From a virus, in the IMG/VR virus record IMGVR_UViG_3300027733_002295, positions 1 through 31,640 of that record: 31,640 nt of DNA, one strand, 5' to 3'. The notes beneath the pieces were generated by a model. The model was not told the DNA's origin and did not search any database. It worked only from the letters and a program-made list of their open reading frames with translations. The position numbers were made by a program, and so were the translations under genes. Positions 15,368 through 23,105 of the stretch are shown here, piece after piece. The stretch's first letter is position 1. Each line of letters starts with the position of its first letter.

Positions 15368-17071
15368 TCAGTTTTTCAAAACATGCCAAGCGATGTGGCA
15401 GAGCTTGAGTGCGTCCATATAGTGATCCTGTGCGACGGATTTCCATACAAGCTCGGTCCCGCTGGCGGTCTTGCGCGGGACGAGACGCTGGCCTCCGAGT
15501 CCTCGGAAGAGTTCGTTGGTGGAATCCGCCGGCAACTTGAGCGGCGGGTGCGCGTTGCGGATGCGGTCGCTGAATAGCTCGGTCTTGATGGCGTGGTCCA
15601 CATAGGTGTAGAGGACAACGCCGGGGAAGTCGGGAAGGACGGTACGGGAAATCTTCGATCCGAATGTGGCACCGGACCCCTTGCCTGCGTGCCAGAATCC
15701 GCCGGACGCTTGGCAGGCCGTGTAAACTCGGAAGGTGGCGAAGCCGGAATCCATAAGCCCACACTCGGGGGAGACCTCGGCACCGGATGGCGTGCGGTAG
15801 CTGCGGCGCGGTGAGTCTTCGAGGAGATCCTCGATGGCGAGGGTTGTTCCGTAGTCGAGAACGTAGGATGCTCCGACGGCATCGAATGCGACCGTGACCC
15901 AGTGCTGTTTGTCCTGGCCAATGTCCGCGCAAGTGACGACATGCGCGGGCTCAATGGGGCATGTCCCGCGTTGATAGTCTCCGCGAAGGGCGAGGATGTT
16001 GGTCTCGCCGATGGAGGTTTCGATCTGCTCCCACGGCATGGCCATGGTGCTGTTGGTGAAATCTTGGAGGCCGTTGATGGTTCCCTTGTCGCGGAGGAAC
16101 TTGATGGCGAGAGCGCCGAATGTGCAGGATCGCCACGGGGCGTAGAGGGAGTTGAGGTGGAAGCTGCGGAATCCACGCTGGGCGGCGGGGTTGGTGGATT
16201 GCCATTTACCCTCGGCTAGCATTTCCATTTTCTGGCCGTCGTTGATTTTTGCGTTGCACCGCTGGCAGAGGTAATGAGCGGACTCCTCGACGCGGGCCAT
16301 GTTCCACTTGCCGTCTTCCTTGGCGGTGGCATCCCACTTCACTTGCTCCCAGAGGAGCTCGATGCGCTCGGAGCAATGCGGGCAGGCGAGCATGAATTTT
16401 TCCTGTGTGCCTTTGAGGTACTCCTGCCAGATTGCGCCGTCGGGCGTGGTGGGTGTGGAGGTCTTGACTCTGAGCGCACCGACAAAGGACTTCGTGCGGT
16501 TCTCGGCTAGGAAAAGGGCGGAGGTTTCGGAGTCGGTTTCCCTGGCGAACTTGTCAACTTCATCCATCAAGAGGAGGCCGGCGGGACGGCTGGCGAGATT
16601 CGCTGGGGAGTTCGACCCGACGAAGACGAGAGAACACCGCGAAAAATGCTGCTCGAGGTTTTTGAATTTGTGGCGGTCGCTGGGGATCTGATCGCGGAGG
16701 GTGGCGCTGTCCTCGAAGAGCGGAAGCCAGCGGGTCTCGCTGAAGGATCGGGCGAGGCCTTCGGTTGGCATGACCCAAACGACGGGCTGCGGTTTGTTCA
16801 CGATCCGCCATGCCGTGCCAGCCTGCACCATCGTAGTCTTTCCGGTCTGCGTGCCGAAGACGAGCACAAGGTCGGAGACGTCCACATCGCCGAAGCACTC
16901 GAGCGGCTCGCGGAGGTAGGGCGTCATGTTGCAAGAAAACGCGCCCGGCATCTGCGTCTGGCGTTCGGACAAGATCACTTCATCTTCGCACCAATCCACC
17001 ACCGACCGCCGATCAATCGGCGCGTAGATCGAGCGGAGGTTTTCGCGCAGGGCTTCGGCGGCGGGGGTCAT
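15368..17071 (-). CDS. terL: Terminase large subunit (GpA family)
   Basis: 567 residues from ATG 17071, overlapping the methyltransferase stop (ATGA). The packaging motor: the ATPase drives DNA into the procapsid and the nuclease cuts genome ends. Walker A is VFGTQTGKTT (72-80), Walker B is GLLLMDEVDKF (165-175), and KTSTPTTPDGAIW lies in the coupling region. Two CxxC pairs (C230/C233 and C269/C272) suggest a bound zinc. The C-terminal nuclease has the RNase H-like VTCADIGQDKQHW (first Asp at 383) and GLMDSGFAT. Lambda-family terminases usually make cohesive ends, so a cos site may exist upstream near terS; none is identifiable by eye. Length is within the family range (about 560-700). Confidence 0.93.
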   Translation of the reverse strand: MTPAAEALRENLRSIYAPIDRRSVVDWCEDEVILSERQTQMPGAFSCNMTPYLREPLECFGDVDVSDLVLVFGTQTGKTTMVQAGTAWRIVNKPQPVVWVMPTEGLARSFSETRWLPLFEDSATLRDQIPSDRHKFKNLEQHFSRCSLVFVGSNSPANLASRPAGLLLMDEVDKFARETDSETSALFLAENRTKSFVGALRVKTSTPTTPDGAIWQEYLKGTQEKFMLACPHCSERIELLWEQVKWDATAKEDGKWNMARVEESAHYLCQRCNAKINDGQKMEMLAEGKWQSTNPAAQRGFRSFHLNSLYAPWRSCTFGALAIKFLRDKGTINGLQDFTNSTMAMPWEQIETSIGETNILALRGDYQRGTCPIEPAHVVTCADIGQDKQHWVTVAFDAVGASYVLDYGTTLAIEDLLEDSPRRSYRTPSGAEVSPECGLMDSGFATFRVYTACQASGGFWHAGKGSGATFGSKISRTVLPDFPGVVLYTYVDHAIKTELFSDRIRNAHPPLKLPADSTNELFRGLGGQRLVPRKTASGTELVWKSVAQDHYMDALKLCHIAWHVLKN

Positions 17072-18444
17072 TGCGCGAGTTCTTCCGCTTCGAGCGCCTG
17101 CATGGTTGCCTTTATTTCTCCGCAGTTTGCGGCGGCTTTTTTTCCGTCGCCTTTTGCAAAAACTAAAATGTTTTGATGCGCTGGCGTGAGTTGCTGCGTT
17201 GCCTCGAAATGTTCCTCTTCCTTTTTGAAAACCAAAACATTTTGGTGGGTCTTGCCAAGTTTCCGGCTGGCGGAAAATTGTCGGCCCGCTCTCATTGCTA
17301 CAGATCCGGATGATGTAACAAGAATTGCTTCGTTGTAATAGTGAAGCCCGGCGGCGCGAAAGGCTTCCACCGTATCGCCCACGAAATTGTAGTAGTTCCC
17401 TTTCTTGTCTCGGACATCTCCGACCACAAAGCATGCGAAGCTGTTAGGCTTTAACAAAGAACAGGATTTTTGGATGATTTCAAAGTAAGCGGCTTTGAAC
17501 TCTGGATAGCTAAGCGTCGAAAGGTCGTTTGGATCTTCGCTGTAGACTTCGAGGTCTGCGTAGGGCGGGCATGAAAAAACCATGTCCGCGTTGATGTCGC
17601 TGCATACTTTGTCAATCGTTCGGCTGTCTCCGCAGTGCCACACGGGTTGCGGGTCTTGCGCGACATTTGCTTGCGCGCGGTTTGCTTGGATTTGTTCCTC
17701 GCGTAAATCCATTCCGACATATTGCCGGCCACAATGGCTGGCCACGATGCCCCGCACGGATCCGCCTGAAAATGGGTCGAGTATCGTTCCGCATTCTGGT
17801 GAAAACCAACGGTAGGCAAGCTCGCAAAGAACGGGATCGAAAATGCTGGTTCCAGTTTCTCCATTTTGCCTGGCGAGCATGTCCGGAGATCCTCCCGCTG
17901 GTGCGTTTCTTCCCTCTTCCGACTTTATTCCCAAAGCCAGCCAAGCCCGCTTTCTATCCTGCCACCATCCTTCGCGGGCGTTGAGAACGGTAAATGGTGG
18001 AACTCCGAATTTTTCCGAAAGGGTTTTCTTTGCGTCGGCAAGGTCCGCCGCTTCTTGCATGTCAGCCGGTAAGGCATCGAAGCCAAGCTCGGTGACATCC
18101 AGTCCGAGGGCGGCGAGATCCGCCAGCTCGAGCTTGAGCATTTCTTCATCCCACCCACCGCCGATCTCCGCGAGGCGGTTGTCGGCGAGGATGTAGGCGC
18201 GGCGCTGCGTGTCGGTGAGGTGGCCGAGGCGGATGCAGGGGACGGACTCGAGGGCGAGGGATTGAGCGGCGAGCACGCGACCGTGACCGGCGATGATGCC
18301 GTTGTCGCGGTCGATGAGGACGGGGTTGGTGAAGCCGAACTCGCGGATGCTGCCAGCGAGCTTGGCGACTTGGCTGGCGTCGTGCTTTTTCGCATTTCTG
18401 GCATACGGGATGAGGTCGGAGGTTTTGAGGTGTTCGATGGTCAT
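17068..18444 (-). CDS. ParB-like domain fused to DNA methyltransferase
   Basis: 458 residues from ATG 18444 (MTIEHLKTSDLIPYARNAKK). Residues 1-130 are a ParB/Srx-type domain with GIIAGHGRVLAAQSL (49-63) and DNRLAEIGGGWDEEML. Residues about 150-440 form a SAM-dependent amino-methyltransferase: motif I is LDPFSGGSV (222-230) and the catalytic motif IV is SCPPY (291-295). This resembles the S/D-P-P-Y of N4-cytosine or N6-adenine methylases, so the target base cannot be decided. ParB-methylase fusions are common in phages and probably protect phage DNA from restriction. It is inserted between small and large terminase with ATGA overlaps on both sides, so it is made together with the packaging enzyme. 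Confidence 0.85.
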   Translation of the reverse strand: MTIEHLKTSDLIPYARNAKKHDASQVAKLAGSIREFGFTNPVLIDRDNGIIAGHGRVLAAQSLALESVPCIRLGHLTDTQRRAYILADNRLAEIGGGWDEEMLKLELADLAALGLDVTELGFDALPADMQEAADLADAKKTLSEKFGVPPFTVLNAREGWWQDRKRAWLALGIKSEEGRNAPAGGSPDMLARQNGETGTSIFDPVLCELAYRWFSPECGTILDPFSGGSVRGIVASHCGRQYVGMDLREEQIQANRAQANVAQDPQPVWHCGDSRTIDKVCSDINADMVFSCPPYADLEVYSEDPNDLSTLSYPEFKAAYFEIIQKSCSLLKPNSFACFVVGDVRDKKGNYYNFVGDTVEAFRAAGLHYYNEAILVTSSGSVAMRAGRQFSASRKLGKTHQNVLVFKKEEEHFEATQQLTPAHQNILVFAKGDGKKAAANCGEIKATMQALEAEELAQ

Positions 18445-19112
18445 ATTGACTGGCGGATGAGGGCGGTGAGTTTGTCGATCCAATCGCCGATGGTTTTTTC
18501 GATGGATTTTTGAGGTTGGCCGTGGAGCCGCGGGGCAAGTGTTTTGGCTGCGACCTCGAGGGTTTGGCGCACGGCGATGTGCGGGCGTCCCGTAATGTCC
18601 CGAGCTTCGTCGAAAAATAAGAGGATGCCTTCGTCGCGTTGCCATTCCTTGAAGTCGCGCTCGGCTTTGTGGCGGTTGTTGCGGCTGGCGATGTAGACGG
18701 CGTTGGCTTTTCGAATGTCTTCGATGCTTCCGCCGTTGCGTTTGCAAACGACGAGTTCGTTGTAGCCTACTTTCTCAGCGAGCCGGGCGCGGCGGAGGGA
18801 TTGGCGGGGCGTGTTGTCTTCGTCCTCGGGCTCGGGGTCGCTATGGCGAGTAGGTGGAACGGCGTCAACCGGCGGGGGAGGAACTGGCAGAGGTTCGGCG
18901 ACCTTTGAGACTCTCGGAGGTTCGGCGACCTTCGGTAGTTTCGGCGCTGGCGGGGTCTCGCCTCGCTGGCCACGCTTGGCGCGGGGCGGGGCGTTGGTCT
19001 CCCTCCACGCCTGGGCGGCGTCCACCGAGTTGGTCGGCATCCCCTTCTTGACGAGGCGCGAGACCACCGACTTGTCGATTCCCAAAATGTTGCTTAGTTC
19101 CGTGACGCCCAC
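18441..19112 (-). CDS. Terminase small subunit candidate (Nu1-like)
   Basis: 223 residues from a GTG at 19112; an in-frame TAG lies just two codons before it, so no earlier start is possible. Residues 1-36 are a winged-helix/HTH of the Nu1 type (VTELSNILGIDKSVVSRLVKKGMP). Residues 40-95 are a Pro-rich linker (LPVPPPPVDAVPP), and the rest is helical and charged (FKEWQRDEGILLFF...). The small subunit recognises the packaging site on phage DNA and loads the large subunit. It opens the late cassette and is coupled to the methyltransferase. TTTTGACA lies 13 nt upstream and a direct repeat spans it. Confidence 0.7.
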   Translation of the reverse strand: MGVTELSNILGIDKSVVSRLVKKGMPTNSVDAAQAWRETNAPPRAKRGQRGETPPAPKLPKVAEPPRVSKVAEPLPVPPPPVDAVPPTRHSDPEPEDEDNTPRQSLRRARLAEKVGYNELVVCKRNGGSIEDIRKANAVYIASRNNRHKAERDFKEWQRDEGILLFFDEARDITGRPHIAVRQTLEVAAKTLAPRLHGQPQKSIEKTIGDWIDKLTALIRQSI

Positions 19113-19115
19113 GCC

Positions 19116-19142
19116 CTATGCAACGTGTCAAAACTATGCAAC
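19116..19142. repeat. Direct repeat upstream of small terminase
   Basis: The 9-mer CTATGCAAC occurs at 19116-19124 and 19134-19142 (18-bp period), bracketing GTGTCAAAA. It lies immediately before the GTG of the small terminase and could be an operator or part of a packaging (cos-type) recognition region. I see no clear promoter here. Confidence 0.5.
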
Positions 19143-19215
19143 ACTCAGAAAAACACCGAGCGAGTGGTCAAACTGCTAGAATCCACAGGCTTAAAAAGAT
19201 TCCTTATAGCCATAG

Positions 19216-20184
19216 TCACATAGCCAAGCATAAGTGAAGTTGAGGGAATTCAATCGTGTCTGATTTCTGGAGATTAAGTTTTGCTTCAAGCGGGCGAAGG
19301 TTTGCCCAATTACATGCAAGTCTGCGATGTGATTCATTTGTAAGATCAAAAGAGGATAAGGGTTGTATATGGTCAACATGCCAATAAGTTCCGTAGTTTT
19401 CCCAACTCATGCGCTTAGTGAATTGTGATTCTAAATACATGCGCAGTTGACGCGGTGTGCAGCCAACGCTTTGTGCAAAAGTATCAGAAAATGAACCAAG
19501 CATTTGTTTTAATCTTTTTCTAATATTTCCTCGCAACCTGACTTCAGGTCGTTTTCTTTGTTTCGCTTTTATTATTTTTATTTTATCTTGATTTTCGAAA
19601 ACCCATTTCAGCCTTTGTTCTTTGATTTTAGATTTGTTTTTTTCATACCAGATCTTCCGTGTATCTTTTTTAGATAAAAAAACTTTTTGTTTTTTGTTTT
19701 TGCAGATTTGAGTAATTAACTTCTGGCTGAATAGCGTCCAATAATTGTCCACGACGCTTGCCCAGTTCTCATTCCACCATTGCTCTCCGGCATCTCTTTG
19801 CGCCTTGCCGTTTTTAATAGATGACGCCTTTGTCGCTTGAGATTTTGATAGCGTTGGTAGTGCATTCTCTTTTCTGAATTGGCAAATGGTCGCTCTATCC
19901 TTGTTGACCAAATCCCCGGACATTTTGCCGGCCATACCAATGAGCGCATGGCATTTGCCGCACTGCTGCCATTCAGGTCGCGAGCGGCCACTCGGCTTTC
20001 CTTTTTTATCACGGCCGACCTGAATTGATGAGCATTTGCGCGAGCAATACTTGCGCCCGCCCTTAGGTTTAAACTCCAGACCACAGAAAGGGCATGGGGT
20101 TGGTTGAAGTCTGCTCCATTTCCTACGCGGAAGAAGCCCAGCGAATAGCCCGATTTGACACGAGCCGGTTGTCGTTGTTTGCAC
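19216..20184 (-). CDS. HNH endonuclease with N-terminal zinc fingers
   Basis: 322 residues if the GTG at 20184 is the start; no ATG is available before the first zinc motif. N-terminal cysteine pairs CPFC (31-34) and CSRKC (47-51), then CGKC (75-78), look like treble-clef or ribbon zinc sites. The middle is Lys-rich and encoded by AT-rich DNA unlike its neighbours. The C-terminus holds the HNH nuclease: YWHVDHIQPLSSF (267-279), CNWANLRPLEAK (291-302) and NLQKSD. HNH genes next to terminase are common and either help packaging or are homing endonucleases. The AT-rich core and position in a gap between operon blocks favour a mobile free-standing homing type. A large inverted repeat spans its proposed start. 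Confidence 0.85.
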   Translation of the reverse strand: MQTTTTGSCQIGLFAGLLPRRKWSRLQPTPCPFCGLEFKPKGGRKYCSRKCSSIQVGRDKKGKPSGRSRPEWQQCGKCHALIGMAGKMSGDLVNKDRATICQFRKENALPTLSKSQATKASSIKNGKAQRDAGEQWWNENWASVVDNYWTLFSQKLITQICKNKKQKVFLSKKDTRKIWYEKNKSKIKEQRLKWVFENQDKIKIIKAKQRKRPEVRLRGNIRKRLKQMLGSFSDTFAQSVGCTPRQLRMYLESQFTKRMSWENYGTYWHVDHIQPLSSFDLTNESHRRLACNWANLRPLEAKLNLQKSDTIEFPQLHLCLAM

Positions 20185-20205
20185 GACAACGGCCGGGTGT
20201 CAAAT
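20153..20205. repeat. 53-bp imperfect inverted repeat at HNH gene start
   Basis: Left arm 20153-20175 and right arm 20183-20205 match at 19 of 23 positions with a 7-nt loop. The outer 9 bp (ATTTGACAC / GTGTCAAAT) and inner 7 bp (TTGTCGT) are perfect. As RNA it would form a long hairpin covering the proposed GTG start at 20184; as DNA it could be an operator. There is no T run, so it is not a standard terminator. Confidence 0.7.
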
Positions 20206-20247
20206 TGAGGAGAAATCTTAATTTGCTCCCGGCATTCTTATGCCCCC

Positions 20248-20685
20248 CTATGCACTGGCGAGGGCTTTCCACCGCGCAAGCGTTTCCGTGATCCTGCGTG
20301 CCTGCGCGAGGTGGTCGTCGTCTGGCCCCATTGGCGTGCGGGAGAGATGCCAACCGAGGTATCGTGCGGCGATTGCTGAGAGTTCGTCGGCGACTGATCG
20401 CGCTTCGTCTAATTGCTCAAGGGCAAACGCCAAAGATTGCCTAGAATTTTCTTGATCCGACCTCGCCTCGTCGCGCTCTTGCTGCAAAACGCAGACAGCA
20501 TGAATCAGAGTGTACCCTTCTGCGTCTTCCCCTAGATTTAGCCGGATGTCGTGGAGTTCCTCCCTCGCCTCGTCGCGTTCGCGTTCAAGTTGTCGGGCAA
20601 AGTTGGCGGTCACCGTGGCGCACGAATAGAAACCTATATGGGGCGAGGCTGCCGCATCTGTCTCTGGTGTGGGTCGGTCGCTCAT
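20248..20685 (-). CDS. Coiled-coil phage protein, unknown function
   Basis: 145 residues from ATG 20685, beginning MSDRPTPETDAAASPHIGF. Its core FARQLERERDEAREELHDIR and a second heptad region (LQQERDEARSDQENSRQSL) predict long coiled coils. Proteins with a 'PTPETDAA ... ARQLERERDEARE' layout are widespread small phage proteins of unknown role, known to me as a pattern rather than a characterised family. Joined to the upstream gene by an ATGA overlap with AAGG as ribosome site. Likely an early/accessory gene. Confidence 0.75.
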   Translation of the reverse strand: MSDRPTPETDAAASPHIGFYSCATVTANFARQLERERDEAREELHDIRLNLGEDAEGYTLIHAVCVLQQERDEARSDQENSRQSLAFALEQLDEARSVADELSAIAARYLGWHLSRTPMGPDDDHLAQARRITETLARWKALASA

Positions 20686-20987
20686 ACCTTGGAGAGGAGT
20701 TGGGCGAGTTCAGTGATTTCTTCGTCACCTAATCCCCAGCAAAATCTTGTTGAGTCCTCAATAACTACCTCGGATTCTAGTTTGTAGTGCTTGCTTATAA
20801 GTTTTTTAAGGATTTGCTTTGAGGGTTTAGCTTTCTGATTAATTAAATTAATAGCTTTTTTATGCGCCTTTATCTGCTCATGGTGAGCCTTTATCTGCTT
20901 AATCAGTTCCAAGTATTTCTTTTTTTCTTTTTTTAATTCGACGATTAAAATTTTCTTCTCTTTGCTAGCCACGCAAGCGGTTCTCAT
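20682..20987 (-). CDS. Lys-rich coiled-coil protein, unknown function
   Basis: 101 residues from ATG 20987. Residues 8-70 are highly basic and helical (KKEKKKYLELIKQIKAHHEQ), with a Lys/Ile/Leu heptad pattern, followed by an acidic C-terminus (GLGDEEITELAQLLSKV). The DNA is markedly AT-rich compared with its neighbours, suggesting separate acquisition. Both its start and stop lie in the same repeated 12-bp junction (CTCATACCTTGG on the plus strand). DNA or RNA binding is possible from charge alone; no domain recognised. Confidence 0.7.
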   Translation of the reverse strand: MRTACVASKEKKILIVELKKEKKKYLELIKQIKAHHEQIKAHKKAINLINQKAKPSKQILKKLISKHYKLESEVVIEDSTRFCWGLGDEEITELAQLLSKV

Positions 20988-21412
20988 ACCTTGGCAAGTA
21001 GTTCACGGACTCGCTTGGCCTCGCGCTCCATTGGCTCGAGGAGTTCGAGGGCGCGGTTGAGGCGGTCCTTGTCCCATAATTCTGGTTTACTCTTGCTGAT
21101 CCAACGTTCGACTGATTGCTGTAAATGCTTCAGTATATCTGCATCAATGTCACGCTCTAGCATTGCTGGCTTCGTGATGTCGATACCCATTTGCAGGAAG
21201 AAATGAGCCTCAACCTTTGCCACCGTCTCGATGCCGAACTTCTTGGCGCCGAATGCCTGTGACTTCAGTATCAGATAGCGCGCGGCTTCTTTGTAATAGA
21301 GCAAATCATTATGCCCCTTTTCCCACGCTTCTTGGGTGATTTCCTCAGGGATCGTATAAGTTTTAAGCTCTTCGGTTGTTAGCTGTTGTTCTGGTATTAT
21401 TTGTATTTTCAT
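20984..21412 (-). CDS. Helical protein of unknown function
   Basis: 142 residues from ATG 21412 (MKIQIIPEQQLTTEELKTYT). Mainly alpha-helical with FGAKKFGIETVAKVEAHFF in the centre and a Glu/Arg/Leu-rich C-terminal helix (ALELLEPMEREAKRVRELLA). Ends in the same K-V-stop junction as the next gene. Coupled by ATGA overlaps on both sides. No membrane segment and no family recognised. Confidence 0.75.
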   Translation of the reverse strand: MKIQIIPEQQLTTEELKTYTIPEEITQEAWEKGHNDLLYYKEAARYLILKSQAFGAKKFGIETVAKVEAHFFLQMGIDITKPAMLERDIDADILKHLQQSVERWISKSKPELWDKDRLNRALELLEPMEREAKRVRELLAKV

Positions 21413-21999
21413 TTTTGTTGTTTCAGTTGGTTGAAATAGGTGAGTCTTAGCGCGGCGAGGTTGTCCATTTTAGGTGGTGGCGTTTTCCCTTTGCCAGCAC
21501 GATGTTGGCGGCGTTGCTCCGGCGTCATGGCGGCGTTTCTGGCCTTGGCTGATTCGGAGTAAACCTTTGATGCCGATGCTCGCTTTTGCTGTACCCCTCT
21601 AAAATTGTTTCGCCTTGATTGCTTTTTTGCGTGCCAATCGAGGAGTTGCTTACTTACGCCTACCCTTGAGGCGAGCGATGTCAGGCTTTCCCCTGTCTGA
21701 TTGAGTAGCCAGTATAGAGCTACAAATTGGAGGCCGACATGCTCGGCGTTGATCTTCCCTGATCGAGGGATGTTGACCGCAAAGGCGTGGCTCAGTTCGT
21801 CTGCATTATCTTTTCTGGTTGTTTCATTTCCACGTTTAGCGAGCCATGCGATGAGTGTCTTGGCCTGAGCGATATTGATTCCAATCTCCTCGGCAAGAAT
21901 CTCCTCTGGCGTGTCCAACTCGTCTGCCATGTCTGGCCAATAGGCACCGCCATTCTGTTTGTAGAGGCGAGCGGCGGATTGTGGTGAGGCGGAAAACAT
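21409..21999 (-). CDS. Putative HTH DNA-binding protein, unknown function
   Basis: 196 residues from ATG 21999. The centre carries a helix-turn-helix-like segment (ESLTSLASRVGVSKQLLDWH), followed by a basic stretch (KKQSRRNNFRGVQQKRASAS) and the phage-type AMTPEQRRQHRAGKG. The N-terminal half has GINIAQAKTLIAWLAKRG. It could be a transcription factor for late genes or a terminase-like accessory; the HTH is suggestive only. Next gene start overlaps its stop. Confidence 0.7.
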   Translation of the reverse strand: MFSASPQSAARLYKQNGGAYWPDMADELDTPEEILAEEIGINIAQAKTLIAWLAKRGNETTRKDNADELSHAFAVNIPRSGKINAEHVGLQFVALYWLLNQTGESLTSLASRVGVSKQLLDWHAKKQSRRNNFRGVQQKRASASKVYSESAKARNAAMTPEQRRQHRAGKGKTPPPKMDNLAALRLTYFNQLKQQK

Positions 22000-22012
22000 A
22001 GGTGTTAAAATG

Positions 22013-22390
22013 TTAAGGCTTTGAGGTTGCGGGCTTTTTCTTGTCGGTCAAATTGTTTTTTCGTGGCTTAAATGCTTCTGCGATGATGGCTTGCGCTGGC
22101 AGTTTGATCGGCATTGCCTCGCAGAGTTTCGGAAAGAAGGTAGATCGGAGGAAGTGCGCTGCGGTTGTGATGTTCATGTCCGCGTCTCTGGCGTTGCTGT
22201 ATTGGGCATAAACGCTCTCATTACTCACATCGTCCACAGCCTGCCAAATCATGGCGTTGAGTAGTTTGCGGTAGAAGTGCAATAGCAGGCGCTCTTTTTC
22301 CTCTGGGGTCTGCTCTACCGGTTCGGCGGCGAGGTCTTGGGGTCTGGCGATTTCTTCCCATTTGCCGGGCTTGTAGCGTTTAGTCCTCAT
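22013..22390 (-). CDS. Unknown phage protein
   Basis: 125 residues from ATG 22390 (MRTKRYKPGKWEEIARPQDL), overlapping the resolvase stop as ATGA; a longer upstream reading is a wrong-frame Arg/Pro-rich artefact. Central helices (RLLLHFYRKLLNAMIWQAVD) and a Lys-rich C-terminus (PRKNNLTDKKKPATSKP). No recognised domain. Coupled to the resolvase, so it probably belongs to the replication/recombination operon. Confidence 0.7.
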   Translation of the reverse strand: MRTKRYKPGKWEEIARPQDLAAEPVEQTPEEKERLLLHFYRKLLNAMIWQAVDDVSNESVYAQYSNARDADMNITTAAHFLRSTFFPKLCEAMPIKLPAQAIIAEAFKPRKNNLTDKKKPATSKP

Positions 22391-22818
22391 TGGTGGGTGA
22401 GGCGGTTGTATTCGGAGATGAGGAGGGCGTCGGCTATGGCGTGCGTGACTTTGATCTTTGGGAATAACTCTTGGGCTCGGCGCTTGCTCACGTTTTTGTC
22501 GCCCTTGGTGAGGCATGCTAGGGCTTTTTGCCACGCTTGAGGGCGGACATGGCGGAAAGGTATCGCAAGGGCTACAAGGGCCATTTCGAGGCCTCCGTAT
22601 CCGTGACCGAAGGTGAATGCCGACTTCACGCCCATTTGAGGGCTTGAGTGGACGAGCTCGAGGGCGGCGATGGGATCGGCCATGCAAACGCTGTCTCGGA
22701 GGAGGTCGTATATGTCGCGGTCGGTCTCCGGCATTTTGTGTGCCCAGGCGGGTCCGGTGGTTGGGATAAAGGCGATGCCGCCGTTTTGTCCGGGGTCTAT
22801 GCCGATGTAGAGTTTCAT
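22387..22818 (-). CDS. RuvC-like Holliday junction resolvase
   Basis: 143 residues from ATG 22818. The RNase H-fold signature is complete: MKLYIGIDPGQNGGIAF (Asp8), AALELVHSSPQMG (Glu54), and THAIADALLISEY (His126/Asp130) in the last helix. FGHGYGGLEMALVAL and VRPQAWQKAL are also typical of phage and bacterial RuvC-type enzymes. It would cut branched DNA made in replication and recombination and clear junctions before packaging. Slightly shorter than cellular RuvC (about 170). Overlaps genes on both sides by ATGA. Confidence 0.88.
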   Translation of the reverse strand: MKLYIGIDPGQNGGIAFIPTTGPAWAHKMPETDRDIYDLLRDSVCMADPIAALELVHSSPQMGVKSAFTFGHGYGGLEMALVALAIPFRHVRPQAWQKALACLTKGDKNVSKRRAQELFPKIKVTHAIADALLISEYNRLTHQ

Positions 22819-23105
22819 AAGGTTTTGTTTTTGATGCGGGTGAGTGATGCGGTGATGGATTTGCGGTGGGCTTGGGTGAGGGCTATGGGCTCGGCGTGCA
22901 GCCAGTTGTCATGCGGGGAGTGGCTGGCGATGATGAGGACGGCCCCACCTTGCCCGGCTGCTTCGAGGTAGGGTTCGATGGCGGCGCGTTGCGCGTCGGT
23001 GAAACGGAATGGGCGGCCAAGCTCGAGCGGGTTGACTTCCGTGGTGTCGACGCCATAGGCGATCTGGAGCGCCTGCCATGGGTGAGGGATCGGGGCGCTT
23101 GTCAT
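22815..23105 (-). CDS. Small protein of unknown function, helicase-coupled
   Basis: 96 residues from ATG 23105 (MTSAPIPHPWQALQIAYGVD). One alpha/beta region with GQGGAVLIIASHSPHDNW, then a basic helical end (AHRKSITASLTRIKNKTL). Sandwiched between the DnaB-like helicase and the resolvase with ATGA overlaps, so a replication accessory role is plausible. No motif known to me. Confidence 0.7.
   Translation of the reverse strand: MTSAPIPHPWQALQIAYGVDTTEVNPLELGRPFRFTDAQRAAIEPYLEAAGQGGAVLIIASHSPHDNWLHAEPIALTQAHRKSITASLTRIKNKTL

Noticed and set aside
19126-20205. HNH gene as part of a group I intron
   Set aside because: The flanking sequence shows no interrupted coding sequence: terminase and the upstream gene are both intact, so a free-standing HNH gene is simpler.
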